This document shows positions 8,810 through 17,943 of a stretch of 64,000 nt of DNA, in pieces. The stretch lies in assembly GCA_951801245.1 (NCBI GenBank), contig CATOMC010000011.1, forward strand, positions 1 to 64,000, in the 5' to 3' direction. The notes under the pieces are model-generated. The model was not told where the DNA came from and searched no databases. It saw only the letters and a program-made list of their open reading frames with translations. The position numbers and the translations under genes were made by a program. This stretch comes from an uncultured Lachnospiraceae bacterium. Its GTDB lineage: Bacteria; Bacillota_A; Clostridia; Lachnospirales; Lachnospiraceae. Within the stretch, counting starts at the first letter, position 1; each line of letters begins with the position of its first letter.

Positions 8810-9832
8810 ATGAGCGAAGTAAAAATGATCAGCCCGGCAGTAAAGAATGTACCCTGGCAGGAGAAGCCGGAGGGACTTAAGGGTGCTCCGATTTGGAGAT
8901 ACAGTGAGAACCCGATCGTCGGCAGAAATCCGGTGGAAGGGGTTGCCAGGATTTTTAACAGTGCCGTGATGCCTTATGGGGATGAATTTATCGGCGTGTT
9001 TCGCGGAGAACAGGTAAACGGCATACCGCACATTTACCTGGGACACAGTAAAGATGCGATTCACTGGGAGTTTGAAGCAGATAAGATTCCTTTTAAAGAC
9101 GAAGACGGCAATGACTTTATGCCGGTTTACGCGTATGATCCCCGTCTGGTGAAGGTGGAGGATACCTATTACATTATCTGGTGTCAGGATTTCTACGGGG
9201 CATCTATCGGCATGGCAAGGACTACGGATTTCAAGACTTTTACCAGGATCGAGAATCCGTTTATCCCGTTTAACAGAAACGCGGTGTTGTTCCCGAGAAA
9301 GATCAACGGCAAATATATGCTTCTAAGCCGTCCGTCTGATTCCGGGCATACACCTTTTGGGGATATTTTCCTAAGTGAGAGCCCGGATATGGTATATTGG
9401 GGCAGGCACAGACACGTGATGGGCAGAAGCAGTGAGTGGTGGGAGTCCGTCAAGATCGGCGGCGGTGCGGCTCCGATTGAGACCACGGAGGGATGGCTGT
9501 TATTCTATCACGGCGTGACAGGAACCTGTAACGGTCTGGTGTACTCTATCGGCGGTGCGATTCTGGATATTGACAATCCGTCTAAGGTATTGTACCGGTG
9601 CGAGAATTTCCTGCTGACACCGGAAGAGTGGTATGAGGAGAGAGGCTTTGTACCGAATGTATGTTTCCCGTGCGCTACCATTCATGACTCCGAGAGCGGC
9701 AGGATTGCGCTCTATTATGGATGTGCGGACAGCTACGTGGGGCTTGCTTTCACGAAACTTGACGAGATTGTGGATTACATCAAGACCCACAGCCGCACCA
9801 CAGAGTCTGATACGGAATTGGGAATTAGATAA
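8810..9832 (+). CDS. GH130 phosphorylase, probable beta-1,4-mannooligosaccharide phosphorylase
   Basis: 340 residues, shorter than the GH130_1 neighbour and typical of GH130_2. Conserved segments include WRYSENPIVGRNP, RIFNSAVMPYGDEFIGVFRG, VYAYDPRLVKVEDTYYIIW (general acid Asp) and GGGAAPIETTEGWLLFYHG. GH130_2 enzymes phosphorolyse the non-reducing end of longer beta-1,4-mannooligosaccharides. It is the last gene of the cluster and is followed by a good terminator. There is no signal peptide, so oligosaccharides must be imported, yet no transporter is in this cluster. Confidence 0.87.
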   Translation: MSEVKMISPAVKNVPWQEKPEGLKGAPIWRYSENPIVGRNPVEGVARIFNSAVMPYGDEFIGVFRGEQVNGIPHIYLGHSKDAIHWEFEADKIPFKDEDGNDFMPVYAYDPRLVKVEDTYYIIWCQDFYGASIGMARTTDFKTFTRIENPFIPFNRNAVLFPRKINGKYMLLSRPSDSGHTPFGDIFLSESPDMVYWGRHRHVMGRSSEWWESVKIGGGAAPIETTEGWLLFYHGVTGTCNGLVYSIGGAILDIDNPSKVLYRCENFLLTPEEWYEERGFVPNVCFPCATIHDSESGRIALYYGCADSYVGLAFTKLDEIVDYIKTHSRTTESDTELGIR

Positions 9833-9908
9833 TAGATGGAGCATAGATTGAGCGTAGATCGATTGCGAGATCCGCATGCGCGGACTTGAAATGAATTAAG
9901 AACACCGG

Positions 9909-9940
9909 GACCGGCGGTCGTAAAGGACTGTCGGTCTTGT
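9909..9940 (+). terminator. Rho-independent terminator after the GH130 genes
   Basis: An 11-bp stem, GACCGGCGGTC (9909-9919) with GACTGTCGGTC (9926-9936), including two G-T pairs, loop GTAAAG, followed by TTGTTGGTTTT. Confidence 0.75.
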
Positions 9941-9953
9941 TGGTTTTCAGAAG

Positions 9954-9981
9954 TTGCCTTTTTATGCAGGCGTGCTATAAT
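9954..9981 (+). promoter_or_regulatory. Promoter of trkA
   Basis: TTGCCT (9954-9959), 16-base spacer, TATAAT (9976-9981), about 90 bases before the trkA start. Confidence 0.6.
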
Positions 9982-10069
9982 AGGAAAGGGAATATCCGGG
10001 CTGTGGGAAACTAAGCTGTGATACGGAATGACTTTGTTTGAATATCTTACATAACGGAGGATACTTTCA

Positions 10070-11431
10070 GTGAAGATCATAATAGCTGGAGACGGTAAAG
10101 TCGGGTCCACGCTGACGAGACAGTTAGTGGCGGAGGGACACGATATTACATTGATTGATGCCAGGGCGGAAGTTCTCGAAGTCAGTGAGGAACGCTATGA
10201 TGTGATGGCTGTGGAGGGGAACTGTGCATCTATGGATACCTTGTCCAGAGCGGGCGTGGAGGAGTCTGATGCGCTGCTTGTTATGACAGGGGCAGACGAG
10301 GTGAATCTACTCTGCTGTGCCATCGCGCATGCCATGAATCCCAAGATTCACACCATAGCGAGAATCAGAAATCCGGAATACAAGGATCAGATTTATCAGA
10401 TGAGGAATCTGTTCGGACTGTCCATGGTGATCAACCCGGAAAGTCAGGCAGCCATCGAGATGGAGCGTCTGATCAAATATCCGGGCTTTCTCAAACGGGA
10501 CACTTTTGCCAAAGGCAAAGTTGAGATCGTGGAATTACGTATCCAGGAAGATTCCAAGCTGCGGGATGTGAGCCTGTACGGCCTGGGCAGTGTGGTCAAG
10601 TGTAAAATTTTGGTCTGTGCTGTTTTGAGAAACGGTAAAGCGATTATACCGGATGGTAATTTTGTCCTGCAGGCGGGGGATCGTATTTTTGTTACGGCAT
10701 CTACCAGAGAGTTGACTGTTTTTTTGAAAAATATGGGGATCATCACCCATAAGGCGAAACGGGTGATCCTTTGCGGCGGCGGGCGGCTCAGTTATTATCT
10801 GGCGAAACTTCTTGTCCGGGACGGAATCATGGTAGAGATCATAGAACAGGATTATGAGAGATGCCTGTCACTGGCAAATCAGCTTCCGGAGGTAACGGTT
10901 GTGCACGGCGATGCCAGCAGTGAGTTTCTGTTGGACAGAGAAGGGATTGCGGAATGTGATGCACTTGTGACGTTGACCGGTGTGGACGAAATGAATATCA
11001 TTACTTCCCTCTTTGGCAACAGCCGGAAAGTGCCGCAGATTATCACGAAACTTGGGCGTCTTAGCAATAACAGTATTCTGGACAGCCTTTCGGTGGGCAG
11101 TACCATAAGCCCGAAGGAACTTTGCTGTAATGATATTGTACGGTATATACGGGCTATCCGTAACCAGACGGGTGCGGCTCAGGCTGTCAATGTGATAGCG
11201 GACGGACAGGCGGAGGCTATTGAGTTTATCGTAGATGAATATACGAAACACTGTGAGGAACCTCTTAAGAAGGTAAAACTTAAGAAAAATATCCGGATAG
11301 CGGGTATTAATAAACTCAACAGTTTTGAGATAGCGAACGGTGATTCGTTCTATTCCAAGGGCAACAGAGTGATTATTGTGACAGGAAGAGATGAAGTAAT
11401 TTATCAGCTAAACGATATTTTCGAGTCATGA
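10070..11431 (+). CDS. trkA: Trk system potassium uptake protein TrkA
   Basis: 453 residues with two tandem RCK units. The first starts with the NAD-binding glycine motif IIAGDGKVGSTL and acidic LIDAR; the second with CGGGRLSYYLAKLL. Each is followed by a TrkA_C-like domain. TrkA is the cytoplasmic nucleotide-binding gating ring of the TrkH channel, and trkH follows 60 bases later. The start is GTG 10070 with GGAGG at 10056-10060. A terminator and a consensus-like promoter separate it from the sugar genes, so it heads its own unit. Confidence 0.95.
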   Translation: MKIIIAGDGKVGSTLTRQLVAEGHDITLIDARAEVLEVSEERYDVMAVEGNCASMDTLSRAGVEESDALLVMTGADEVNLLCCAIAHAMNPKIHTIARIRNPEYKDQIYQMRNLFGLSMVINPESQAAIEMERLIKYPGFLKRDTFAKGKVEIVELRIQEDSKLRDVSLYGLGSVVKCKILVCAVLRNGKAIIPDGNFVLQAGDRIFVTASTRELTVFLKNMGIITHKAKRVILCGGGRLSYYLAKLLVRDGIMVEIIEQDYERCLSLANQLPEVTVVHGDASSEFLLDREGIAECDALVTLTGVDEMNIITSLFGNSRKVPQIITKLGRLSNNSILDSLSVGSTISPKELCCNDIVRYIRAIRNQTGAAQAVNVIADGQAEAIEFIVDEYTKHCEEPLKKVKLKKNIRIAGINKLNSFEIANGDSFYSKGNRVIIVTGRDEVIYQLNDIFES

Positions 11432-11490
11432 GAAAGGGTGGCGCATGAAGCGTCGCCTTGTTGCGTAAACGCTTCGGCATAAGAAATATT

Positions 11491-12945
11491 ATGAATTATC
11501 GAATGATGGGTAAATTTATCGGCAGGATTCTTTATGTGGAGGCCATTTTTATGCTTCCGGCCCTGCTGATCAGTATATATCAGAGAGAAAAACAGACCAT
11601 AATCGGATTTTTGATCAGCATGGTCATTACACTTCTCTCAGCATTGGGATTGACTTTTATCTGTCGGAAAGCCAAGAAAGGATTTTATGCCAGAGAGGGT
11701 CTGGTCTGTGTGGGAATCAGTTGGATCATGTTGAGTCTTTTGGGATGTCTGCCCTTTTATTTTTCCGGGGAGATACCACATTTTATTGATGCCTTGTTTG
11801 AGACGGTATCAGGCTTTACCACGACAGGGGCGTCCATTCTTTCCGATGTGGAAGCGCTCTCTATGGGGAATCTTTACTGGCGCAGTTTCACACACTGGCT
11901 GGGCGGGATGGGTGTTCTGGTATTTGTGCTGGCCATCGGCCGCGGCAGAGATAAAAGTGACGGATATACCATGCATCTTTTGCGGGCAGAGAGCCCTGGC
12001 CCCAAAGTGGAGAAGCTGGTGCCGAGGATGAAAGACACTGCCAAGATTTTGTATTTTATTTATATCTTTTTGACTCTCTTAAATATTGTGTTTTTGTTGG
12101 TTGGACGGATGCCTCTGTTTGATGCGGTATGTACGGCATTTGGAACGGCAGGAACAGGGGGCTTTGGCATTAGGAATAACAGTATTGCAGGTTATAGCCC
12201 ATATTTACAGAATGTCTGTACCGTGTTTATGCTGCTTTTCGGAGTGAACTTTAGCTGTTATTTTATGCTGTTCATCAGGCAGGTGCGAAATGTGGTAAAG
12301 GACGAGGAACTGCGGTTCTATATCGGCGTGGTGGTGAGCAGTATATTGCTGATTACGTGGAATATCAGTAATATGTATGGCTCTTTTGCGGAAGCGCTCC
12401 GCCATGCGGCTTTTCAGGTAGCAAGTATCATGACCACGACAGGATTTGCAACTACGGACTTTGACCTGTGGCCCAGCTTTTCCAAAGCAATCCTCTTAGG
12501 GCTGATGATCGTCGGTGCCTGTGCCGGCAGTACAGGGGGTGGATTTAAGTGCGGCAGGACACTGCTTTTGCTTAAAAGCCTGCGCCGCAATGTACGGCAG
12601 ATCCTGCACCCGCAGAAAGTGCAGGTGGTGCGTGTGAATGGCCAGATGGTGCGGGAGGGTGTGCTGGATAACATGAACGCATATCTGGCGGCGTATGCCT
12701 TTATCGTGATATTCAGTTTCATTGTGATTTCCATCGACGGATTTTCTCCGATGACGAATTTCTCGGCGGTGCTTGCATGTTTTAATAATATCGGGCCGGG
12801 ACTGGAAGGTGTGGGGCCGACCTGTAATTTTGGCGGTTACAGTGTTTTGTCCAAATCGCTTTTAATCGTTGATATGCTGGCAGGCCGGCTGGAGATATTC
12901 CCGATCCTGATCCTGTTCTCCAAGAGTACATGGATCCGCAGGTAG
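11491..12945 (+). CDS. trkH: Trk system potassium uptake membrane protein TrkH
   Basis: About 484 residues, highly hydrophobic, with the four pore-loop repeats that make the K+ filter: SGFTTTGAS, GTAGTGGFG, MTTTGFATTDF and NNIGPGLEGVGP. Pairs with TrkA immediately upstream. The open frame extends to TTG 11458, but the family-like N-terminus starts near MNYRMMGKFIGRIL (ATG 11491). Neither start has a strong ribosome binding site, so translation may be coupled to trkA. A small GGCG/CGCC hairpin occupies the intercistronic gap around 11440-11457. Confidence 0.93.
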   Translation: MNYRMMGKFIGRILYVEAIFMLPALLISIYQREKQTIIGFLISMVITLLSALGLTFICRKAKKGFYAREGLVCVGISWIMLSLLGCLPFYFSGEIPHFIDALFETVSGFTTTGASILSDVEALSMGNLYWRSFTHWLGGMGVLVFVLAIGRGRDKSDGYTMHLLRAESPGPKVEKLVPRMKDTAKILYFIYIFLTLLNIVFLLVGRMPLFDAVCTAFGTAGTGGFGIRNNSIAGYSPYLQNVCTVFMLLFGVNFSCYFMLFIRQVRNVVKDEELRFYIGVVVSSILLITWNISNMYGSFAEALRHAAFQVASIMTTTGFATTDFDLWPSFSKAILLGLMIVGACAGSTGGGFKCGRTLLLLKSLRRNVRQILHPQKVQVVRVNGQMVREGVLDNMNAYLAAYAFIVIFSFIVISIDGFSPMTNFSAVLACFNNIGPGLEGVGPTCNFGGYSVLSKSLLIVDMLAGRLEIFPILILFSKSTWIRR

Positions 12946-13038
12946 GGTGAATGCATGGAGCTGTTTACACATTGGCGGGAAGTGACACTTGAACAGCACT
13001 GGTGGATATTTTGATCATGATAAGTCGGATTTTGTCTC

Positions 13039-13067
13039 TTGTGGGATAACGAGGAGTGTGGTACTAT
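13039..13067 (+). promoter_or_regulatory. Possible promoter of the DUF6465-like gene
   Basis: TTGTGG (13039-13044), 17-base spacer, TACTAT (13062-13067). Reasonable but not consensus; the transcription start would lie about 50 bases before ATG 13125. Confidence 0.4.
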
Positions 13068-13124
13068 TAAGAGGAGTTGTGGTGGCAAGGGTCTACGGTT
13101 TGATAAAAGAAAGGGAGAGTTTTG

Positions 13125-13346
13125 ATGGAAAAGGATAAGAAGGAAGTTACACAGGAAGTTATTTTGCAGTATCGCGAATATGAAGTCAATATGGATGATG
13201 TGGTTGCCAGAGTCAAAGCACATTATGTGGCAAAGGGACATAAGGAAGAATCTATAGAAGATATACAGGTTTATGTGAAGCCGGAGGATTTCACAGCCTA
13301 TTATGTGATCAATGACGGGATTGTGGGGAAAGTGAATCTTTTCTAG
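13125..13346 (+). CDS. Small conserved protein, DUF6465-like
   Basis: 73 residues, acidic and lysine-rich, no signal peptide or membrane helix. The C-terminal pattern YVKPEDFTAYYVINDG followed by GKVNLF matches small DUF6465-type proteins common in Lachnospiraceae, whose function is unknown. ATG 13125 has AAGGGAG about eight bases upstream. It has its own possible promoter and a terminator downstream, so it is probably monocistronic. The sequence after the stop repeats the last codons imperfectly. Confidence 0.75.
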   Translation: MEKDKKEVTQEVILQYREYEVNMDDVVARVKAHYVAKGHKEESIEDIQVYVKPEDFTAYYVINDGIVGKVNLF

Positions 13347-13415
13347 AAGAGTATGGAGAAAGTGGATCTTTTCCGGGGGAATGTCAGAGTATAATTTAAA
13401 GTGGGATAGCTTAAG

Positions 13416-13445
13416 AGCCAGGCCGGCGACGGTCTGGCTTTCCTT
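13416..13445 (+). terminator. Rho-independent terminator with GCGA tetraloop
   Basis: A ten-pair stem AGCCAGGCCG / CGGTCTGGCT (one G-T) closed by a GCGA loop, then TTCCTT. It ends the DUF6465-like unit before the sensory cassette. Confidence 0.75.
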
Positions 13446-13477
13446 AAAAGTATCAGGATATCAGACGGAGAAATAGG

Positions 13478-14452
13478 ATGAATAAAAGGGTGCACAACAT
13501 ATGCAATGCAGCTTTTATACTGGTCAATGCAACTGCCATTCTGGCGGCTGTTTTTTTCTTTTCCGGCAGCAGGGATCTGTCTGTGGATCAGAAAGAAAAA
13601 TCATATCTGATCGGCGCCAGCTATATGACGATGAACAATGAGTTCTATAAGATTATCGGAGAGGAAATCACGCATAGGGTGGAAGCGGAAGGAGACAGGA
13701 TCGTTCTGCGTGATCCGGCGCTTAATGCGGACAGGCAGATTGAACAGATACGGGAAATGCTGGATATGGGAATCGATGTGCTGATCGTCACGCCGGTGGA
13801 CTGGGCGAGGCTGACAGAGATACTAAAGACAGCCCAAAAAAGGGGAATATTTATTGTTGTGCTGGACACTAATGTGCCGGACAGCGAACTGGCAGACTGT
13901 ACCATCACTTCTGACAATTATCAGGCAGGTGTGCTGGTGGGGGAATATTTTCTTGCACAGCATGAAACTTCCCGGGTCGTTGTCATGACACATGAAGCAA
14001 CGATTTCTGGGCAGGAGCGGGTACAGGGTTTCGTGGATACGGTGACAAGGAGTGACGAGGCAGTGATCGTAGACACCATCGAATGTGAGGGACAATTGGA
14101 AATTGCCATGCCCAAATTAAAGCAGGCTATTGAGGCGGGAATGGTATTTGACAGTGTGTTCTGTCTCAACGATCTGGCAGCGGTGGGAGCAGCGGCAGCG
14201 CTGGATGAAAAGCATTTGCTGGGAGAGGTAGGTCTATATGGCGTGGATGCCTCTCCGGATGCTAAGGCACTGATCGCAGAAGGGATGATGGATGCCTCGG
14301 CGGCACAGTTTCCCACGCAGATCGGCAGGGAAGCGGCAAGGGTGATCTATTGTCTGTTAGAAGGAAAAGAGGTTGAGACAAATATATTCATCCCGGTGGA
14401 ATTAGTCACGCAGGATAACGTAGCACAGTTTGACGTAGACAGATGGCAGTGA
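13478..14452 (+). CDS. Membrane-tethered sugar-binding protein (ribose-type periplasmic binding fold), probable sensor partner
   Basis: 324 residues. One N-terminal hydrophobic segment (about 8-29, AAFILVNATAILAAVFFF) without a lipobox suggests an uncleaved anchor. The rest is a type-I periplasmic binding protein fold: LIGASYMTMNNEFYKIIGEE, IDVLIVTPVD, FIVVLDTNVP, ITSDNYQAG, VFCLNDLAAVGAAAALDE and GVDASPDAKALI. It overlaps or abuts the histidine kinase gene and has no permease or ATPase beside it, so it probably presents a sugar to the kinase instead of feeding a transporter. This role is inference from context. Confidence 0.85.
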   Translation: MNKRVHNICNAAFILVNATAILAAVFFFSGSRDLSVDQKEKSYLIGASYMTMNNEFYKIIGEEITHRVEAEGDRIVLRDPALNADRQIEQIREMLDMGIDVLIVTPVDWARLTEILKTAQKRGIFIVVLDTNVPDSELADCTITSDNYQAGVLVGEYFLAQHETSRVVVMTHEATISGQERVQGFVDTVTRSDEAVIVDTIECEGQLEIAMPKLKQAIEAGMVFDSVFCLNDLAAVGAAAALDEKHLLGEVGLYGVDASPDAKALIAEGMMDASAAQFPTQIGREAARVIYCLLEGKEVETNIFIPVELVTQDNVAQFDVDRWQ

Positions 14453-14475
14453 AAAGAGACGTATATGGGGGAAGT

Positions 14476-15846
14476 ATGGACAGAAACGGTGCGACGGAAA
14501 AAGGCACAGGGATAAATTGTATAGAAGAGAAGCGTATGGAAGAAACCAACATACCGGGGATTATATTTGCGTGGATGCTGAATCTGAACCTGATCATTAT
14601 TCTCTATATAGCAGGCATCATGGCGGCTCAGTTGCTGGGGCATGTACATGAGAATACAGCGCTGGAATTTCTGCAGCAGGTAAATAAGGTCAACATCGTG
14701 CCATGGAAAATTCCGGTGATGTGTGCCTTGTTATATGGGAGTATGACACTGCTTTGCTGCGTGCAGACAGAAAAGCCTGCCGCCATGTATGTGAAGACCT
14801 GCGCAGAAATAGTGATTGGTATGATGATAGGATATATTCTTAATTTCAGTTATACCGGGATGGTTCTGCTGATTTTGGCTGATGTGATCAGGCGGATGAC
14901 GAAAGTGAAGCGGCGGTATGCAGTGATCGGTATCGTCTGCGGGGTATATCTTCTGTTGGATTATAATCTGCTGGCTGGAAGATACCCTATTACGCCGCTT
15001 GAGACCTGCCTGCTCTACTATCGAAATGATGTCAGATCCGTTATGCTTGGGGTGAAGAATGTGTTGTCTTCCCTGAATATCCTGCTTTTTATTATCTATA
15101 CGATTCAGCTGATGAGAGTACAGATGAGTGAAAAGGAGCGTATTCTGGTTCTGAACGATAAGTTAAATCAGGCCAATGAGGAGCTGCAGGCTGCGAACAG
15201 ACAGATGGAAGAATATGCGAAAGAATCCATTAAGAATGCGGAGACTCAGGAGCGGAACCGCCTGGCCAGAGAGATTCATGATACCCTGGGGCACAGCCTG
15301 ACAGGAATCATTACGGGGCTTGACGCTTGTGTCACTTTAATGGATGTGGCTCCGGATGCCGTGAAAACACAGTTAAAGGATATTGCGGATGTAGCGCGTA
15401 AAGGCATGACTGATGTGCGCAGGTCTGTTAAGGCTCTGCGGCCTGACGCGTTGGAGAAGATGGAACTGGAAAAGGCGCTGATACAGATGATGGAAGAGAC
15501 AAAGAAGACTTCCCATATAGAGATAGAGTATTGCTGTTCGGCAGAGTTAAGCCACTATAATAAGGACGAGGAAGAGATTATTTATAGGATTGTTCAGGAG
15601 AGCATCACCAATGCCATCAGGCATGGTAAAGCAACGAAGATTATGATCGCCATCAGCATGGAGTATAATATCATGTATATCTGGGTCAAGGATAACGGAA
15701 TCGGGTGTGCCCATATTGAGAAAGGGTTTGGTCTGCATCATATGGAAGAGCGGCTTGCCATGCTTCACGGCAGCCTGAATTATTATGGGGATAACGGGTT
15801 TGTGGTGGAAGCAAGTATTCCCATCAGATGGGGCGAGGAGAGATAG
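14476..15846 (+). CDS. NarL-type sensor histidine kinase with multi-helix membrane domain
   Basis: About 456 residues. The N-terminal half holds roughly six or seven hydrophobic helices (to about residue 220). Then comes a coiled-coil linker rich in Glu/Gln and a HisKA_3 dimerisation domain with LAREIHDTLGHSLTGI (phospho-acceptor His268). The HATPase domain has QESITNAIRHGKAT and VKDNGIGC. ATG 14476 is preceded by GGGGGAAG; an earlier ATG at 14443 lacks a ribosome site. It sits between a tethered binding protein and a LuxR-type regulator. Confidence 0.88.
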   Translation: MDRNGATEKGTGINCIEEKRMEETNIPGIIFAWMLNLNLIIILYIAGIMAAQLLGHVHENTALEFLQQVNKVNIVPWKIPVMCALLYGSMTLLCCVQTEKPAAMYVKTCAEIVIGMMIGYILNFSYTGMVLLILADVIRRMTKVKRRYAVIGIVCGVYLLLDYNLLAGRYPITPLETCLLYYRNDVRSVMLGVKNVLSSLNILLFIIYTIQLMRVQMSEKERILVLNDKLNQANEELQAANRQMEEYAKESIKNAETQERNRLAREIHDTLGHSLTGIITGLDACVTLMDVAPDAVKTQLKDIADVARKGMTDVRRSVKALRPDALEKMELEKALIQMMEETKKTSHIEIEYCCSAELSHYNKDEEEIIYRIVQESITNAIRHGKATKIMIAISMEYNIMYIWVKDNGIGCAHIEKGFGLHHMEERLAMLHGSLNYYGDNGFVVEASIPIRWGEER

Positions 15847-15882
15847 CAGGGATGCAGGCATGACATATGAGGAGATGAAACG

Positions 15883-16554
15883 ATGATTAAGATATTGATT
15901 GCGGATGATCAGGAACTGATCAGACAGAGTCTGTCGATTATTCTGGGAAATGAGAAGGACTTTGAGGTGACAGATACGGTGAGTAACGGGGTGGAGGTGG
16001 TCCGCTCTGTCAGAAAAAACAGACCGGATGTGATATTGATGGATATCCGGATGCCGGAGATGGACGGAGTCGTCTGTACTCAGATCATCAAAGAAAATTA
16101 TCCGAACATTAAGATTATCATTCTGACCACTTTCGATGATGATGAATATGTTTTTAATGCTTTAAAAAACGGGGCAAGCGGTTATCTGCTCAAGGGTGTC
16201 TCCATGAAAGAACTTTCTGAAGCGGTGCGCAAGGTGTATGAGGGAACTGCTATGATCAATGGCGATATTGCTTCCAAGGTGGTAAAGCTTTTCTCCAGGA
16301 TGGCACAATCCAATATCAGCATTCGTGTGGAGGAACAAAACGCAGCCGATCTGAAAGAGACAGAATGGCGTATTATTGCACTGGTGGGAAGCGGATTGTC
16401 TAATAAAGAGATTGCGGCCAAGATCAATCTCTCTGAGGGAACAGTCAGAAATGGTCTGAGTGCAATTTTAAGTAAGCTGGATCTGCGGGACAGGACGCAG
16501 CTTGCCATATGGGCTGTGCAGACGGGAGCGGTAAACAGGATGATTGATGAGTGA
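15883..16554 (+). CDS. NarL/LuxR-family response regulator
   Basis: 223 residues. The receiver domain has the acidic pair ADDQE and the phosphorylation site LMDIRMPEMDG (Asp54), plus the Thr and Lys positions in ILTTFDDDEY and GYLLKGVS. The C-terminal LuxR helix-turn-helix is IIALVGSGLSNKEIAAKINL with SEGTVRNGLSAILSKL. AGGAGATGAAACG precedes the start. It is the cognate partner of the kinase 36 bases upstream. Its target is probably the PTS operon starting at 18041, by proximity. Confidence 0.92.
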   Translation: MIKILIADDQELIRQSLSIILGNEKDFEVTDTVSNGVEVVRSVRKNRPDVILMDIRMPEMDGVVCTQIIKENYPNIKIIILTTFDDDEYVFNALKNGASGYLLKGVSMKELSEAVRKVYEGTAMINGDIASKVVKLFSRMAQSNISIRVEEQNAADLKETEWRIIALVGSGLSNKEIAAKINLSEGTVRNGLSAILSKLDLRDRTQLAIWAVQTGAVNRMIDE

Positions 16555-17908
16555 GAAAGGATATAATGTGGACTGGATAAAGAAGAGCAGTTGGGGTGTT
16601 ATAGGGGCTGGTTTGTTGATGTTGACTGCACTGGTCATTGCAAACGGTGGGAAAGGGCATCATCTTTTCGGACGGGAAACGGTAATAACGGTCGGTGTAT
16701 TTTCAGACAGTTACTGGGAGGTACAAAACGGATATTCTTATCAGATCTTGGAGGATGCCATTGCGTTGTTTGAACAGGAGCATAAGGGTGTCCGGGTAGA
16801 ATATGTCAGCGGGATCCTGAAAGAGAATTATGCTGAATGGCTGGCAGAACAGATGATTCTTGGCAGGACACCGGACGTCTTTCTGGTGTTTGGTGAAAAT
16901 TTCAGTGATTTTGCGGAAATCGGGGCATTGAGGGATCTGGGAAGCCTGATGGAAAAAGATCCCCTTTTTGCGGCAGATCATTTCTATACTTCAGCATTTC
17001 AGTGTGGACAATATGGACAAAGACAGTATGCGCTTCCTTATGAATGTGCACCGAGACTGATGTTCGTTAATAAGAAGATTCTCAACGAAGAAGGGATCAT
17101 GCTGCCGCAGGAGGAGTGGACATGGGATGACTTCTACCAGATTTGCAGCAAGGTTACCAAAGATAAGGACGGGAACGGGGTACCTGATCAGTTTGGCGTG
17201 GTAGGGTATACCTGGTCGGATGCTTTTGATGCCAATGGCGTGGAACTTTTTAATTCCCAGGGGACAGAATGCCTGCTGACGGATGAAGGGGTGAGAGAGG
17301 CCATTTTGTTTATGGAAGAACTGGAAGGGCTGTATGACGGCTACCAAGTGACAAATAAGGATTTCGATCTTGGAAAGGTGGCCTTTCAGCCCATGCTTTT
17401 CTCTGAATACAGGGCTTATAAACCCTATCCTCTGAGTATTAAGAAATATTCCGGATTCGAGTGGGAGTGCATTCCTATGCCGTCCGGCAGCAGTGGGGAT
17501 AATGTAGCAAAGCTGGATACCCTCTTGCTTGCTATGAGCGAGGATACGAAGCAGGCGGAATATGCATGGGAATTTATGAAACTGTTATCTTTTGATCAAA
17601 GGATTCAGTCAGAGATTTTTACTTATTCAGAGGGGGTGTCGGTTCTGCGGGATGTTACAGAATCAGATGAGACCCTGCAACGTTTGATTGAAAGTTCCGG
17701 AGAAAATATGGGATTGAATTTACAGGTATTGAGTAACGCGGTGGAGCATGCCGTGGTCGCGCCCCGTTTCCGCAGCCGGGAAGAGGCGGAGGCGGAGGTG
17801 GACCGGGCGGTCAGGGACATCATGGAGGGAAGTTCCAATATCAGTATGGAACAGATCATATGGAATCGGGAGATCAATAATTTCCTGAAAGACCGTGGTA
17901 AGAGATGA
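16547..17908 (+). CDS. Extracellular solute-binding protein family 1, transporter-less
   Basis: About 453 residues. A single N-terminal hydrophobic segment (VIGAGLLMLTALVIANGG) without a lipobox Cys is followed by a type-1 carbohydrate-binding protein: TVGVFSDSYWEVQNGY, FEQEHKGVRVEYVSG, PDVFLVFGENFSDFAEIG, YALPYECAPRLMFVNKK, EEWTWDDFYQICSKVT. Such proteins usually deliver sugars to MalF/MalG permeases, but none is here. ATG 16547 overlaps the response regulator stop, so it belongs to the sensory operon. A second extracellular sensor subunit is the simplest reading. A terminator-like hairpin follows. Confidence 0.85.
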   Translation: MSEKGYNVDWIKKSSWGVIGAGLLMLTALVIANGGKGHHLFGRETVITVGVFSDSYWEVQNGYSYQILEDAIALFEQEHKGVRVEYVSGILKENYAEWLAEQMILGRTPDVFLVFGENFSDFAEIGALRDLGSLMEKDPLFAADHFYTSAFQCGQYGQRQYALPYECAPRLMFVNKKILNEEGIMLPQEEWTWDDFYQICSKVTKDKDGNGVPDQFGVVGYTWSDAFDANGVELFNSQGTECLLTDEGVREAILFMEELEGLYDGYQVTNKDFDLGKVAFQPMLFSEYRAYKPYPLSIKKYSGFEWECIPMPSGSSGDNVAKLDTLLLAMSEDTKQAEYAWEFMKLLSFDQRIQSEIFTYSEGVSVLRDVTESDETLQRLIESSGENMGLNLQVLSNAVEHAVVAPRFRSREEAEAEVDRAVRDIMEGSSNISMEQIIWNREINNFLKDRGKR

Positions 17909-17943
17909 TACTCATCATAGAAAAAGTGACAAATGTCATGCCG

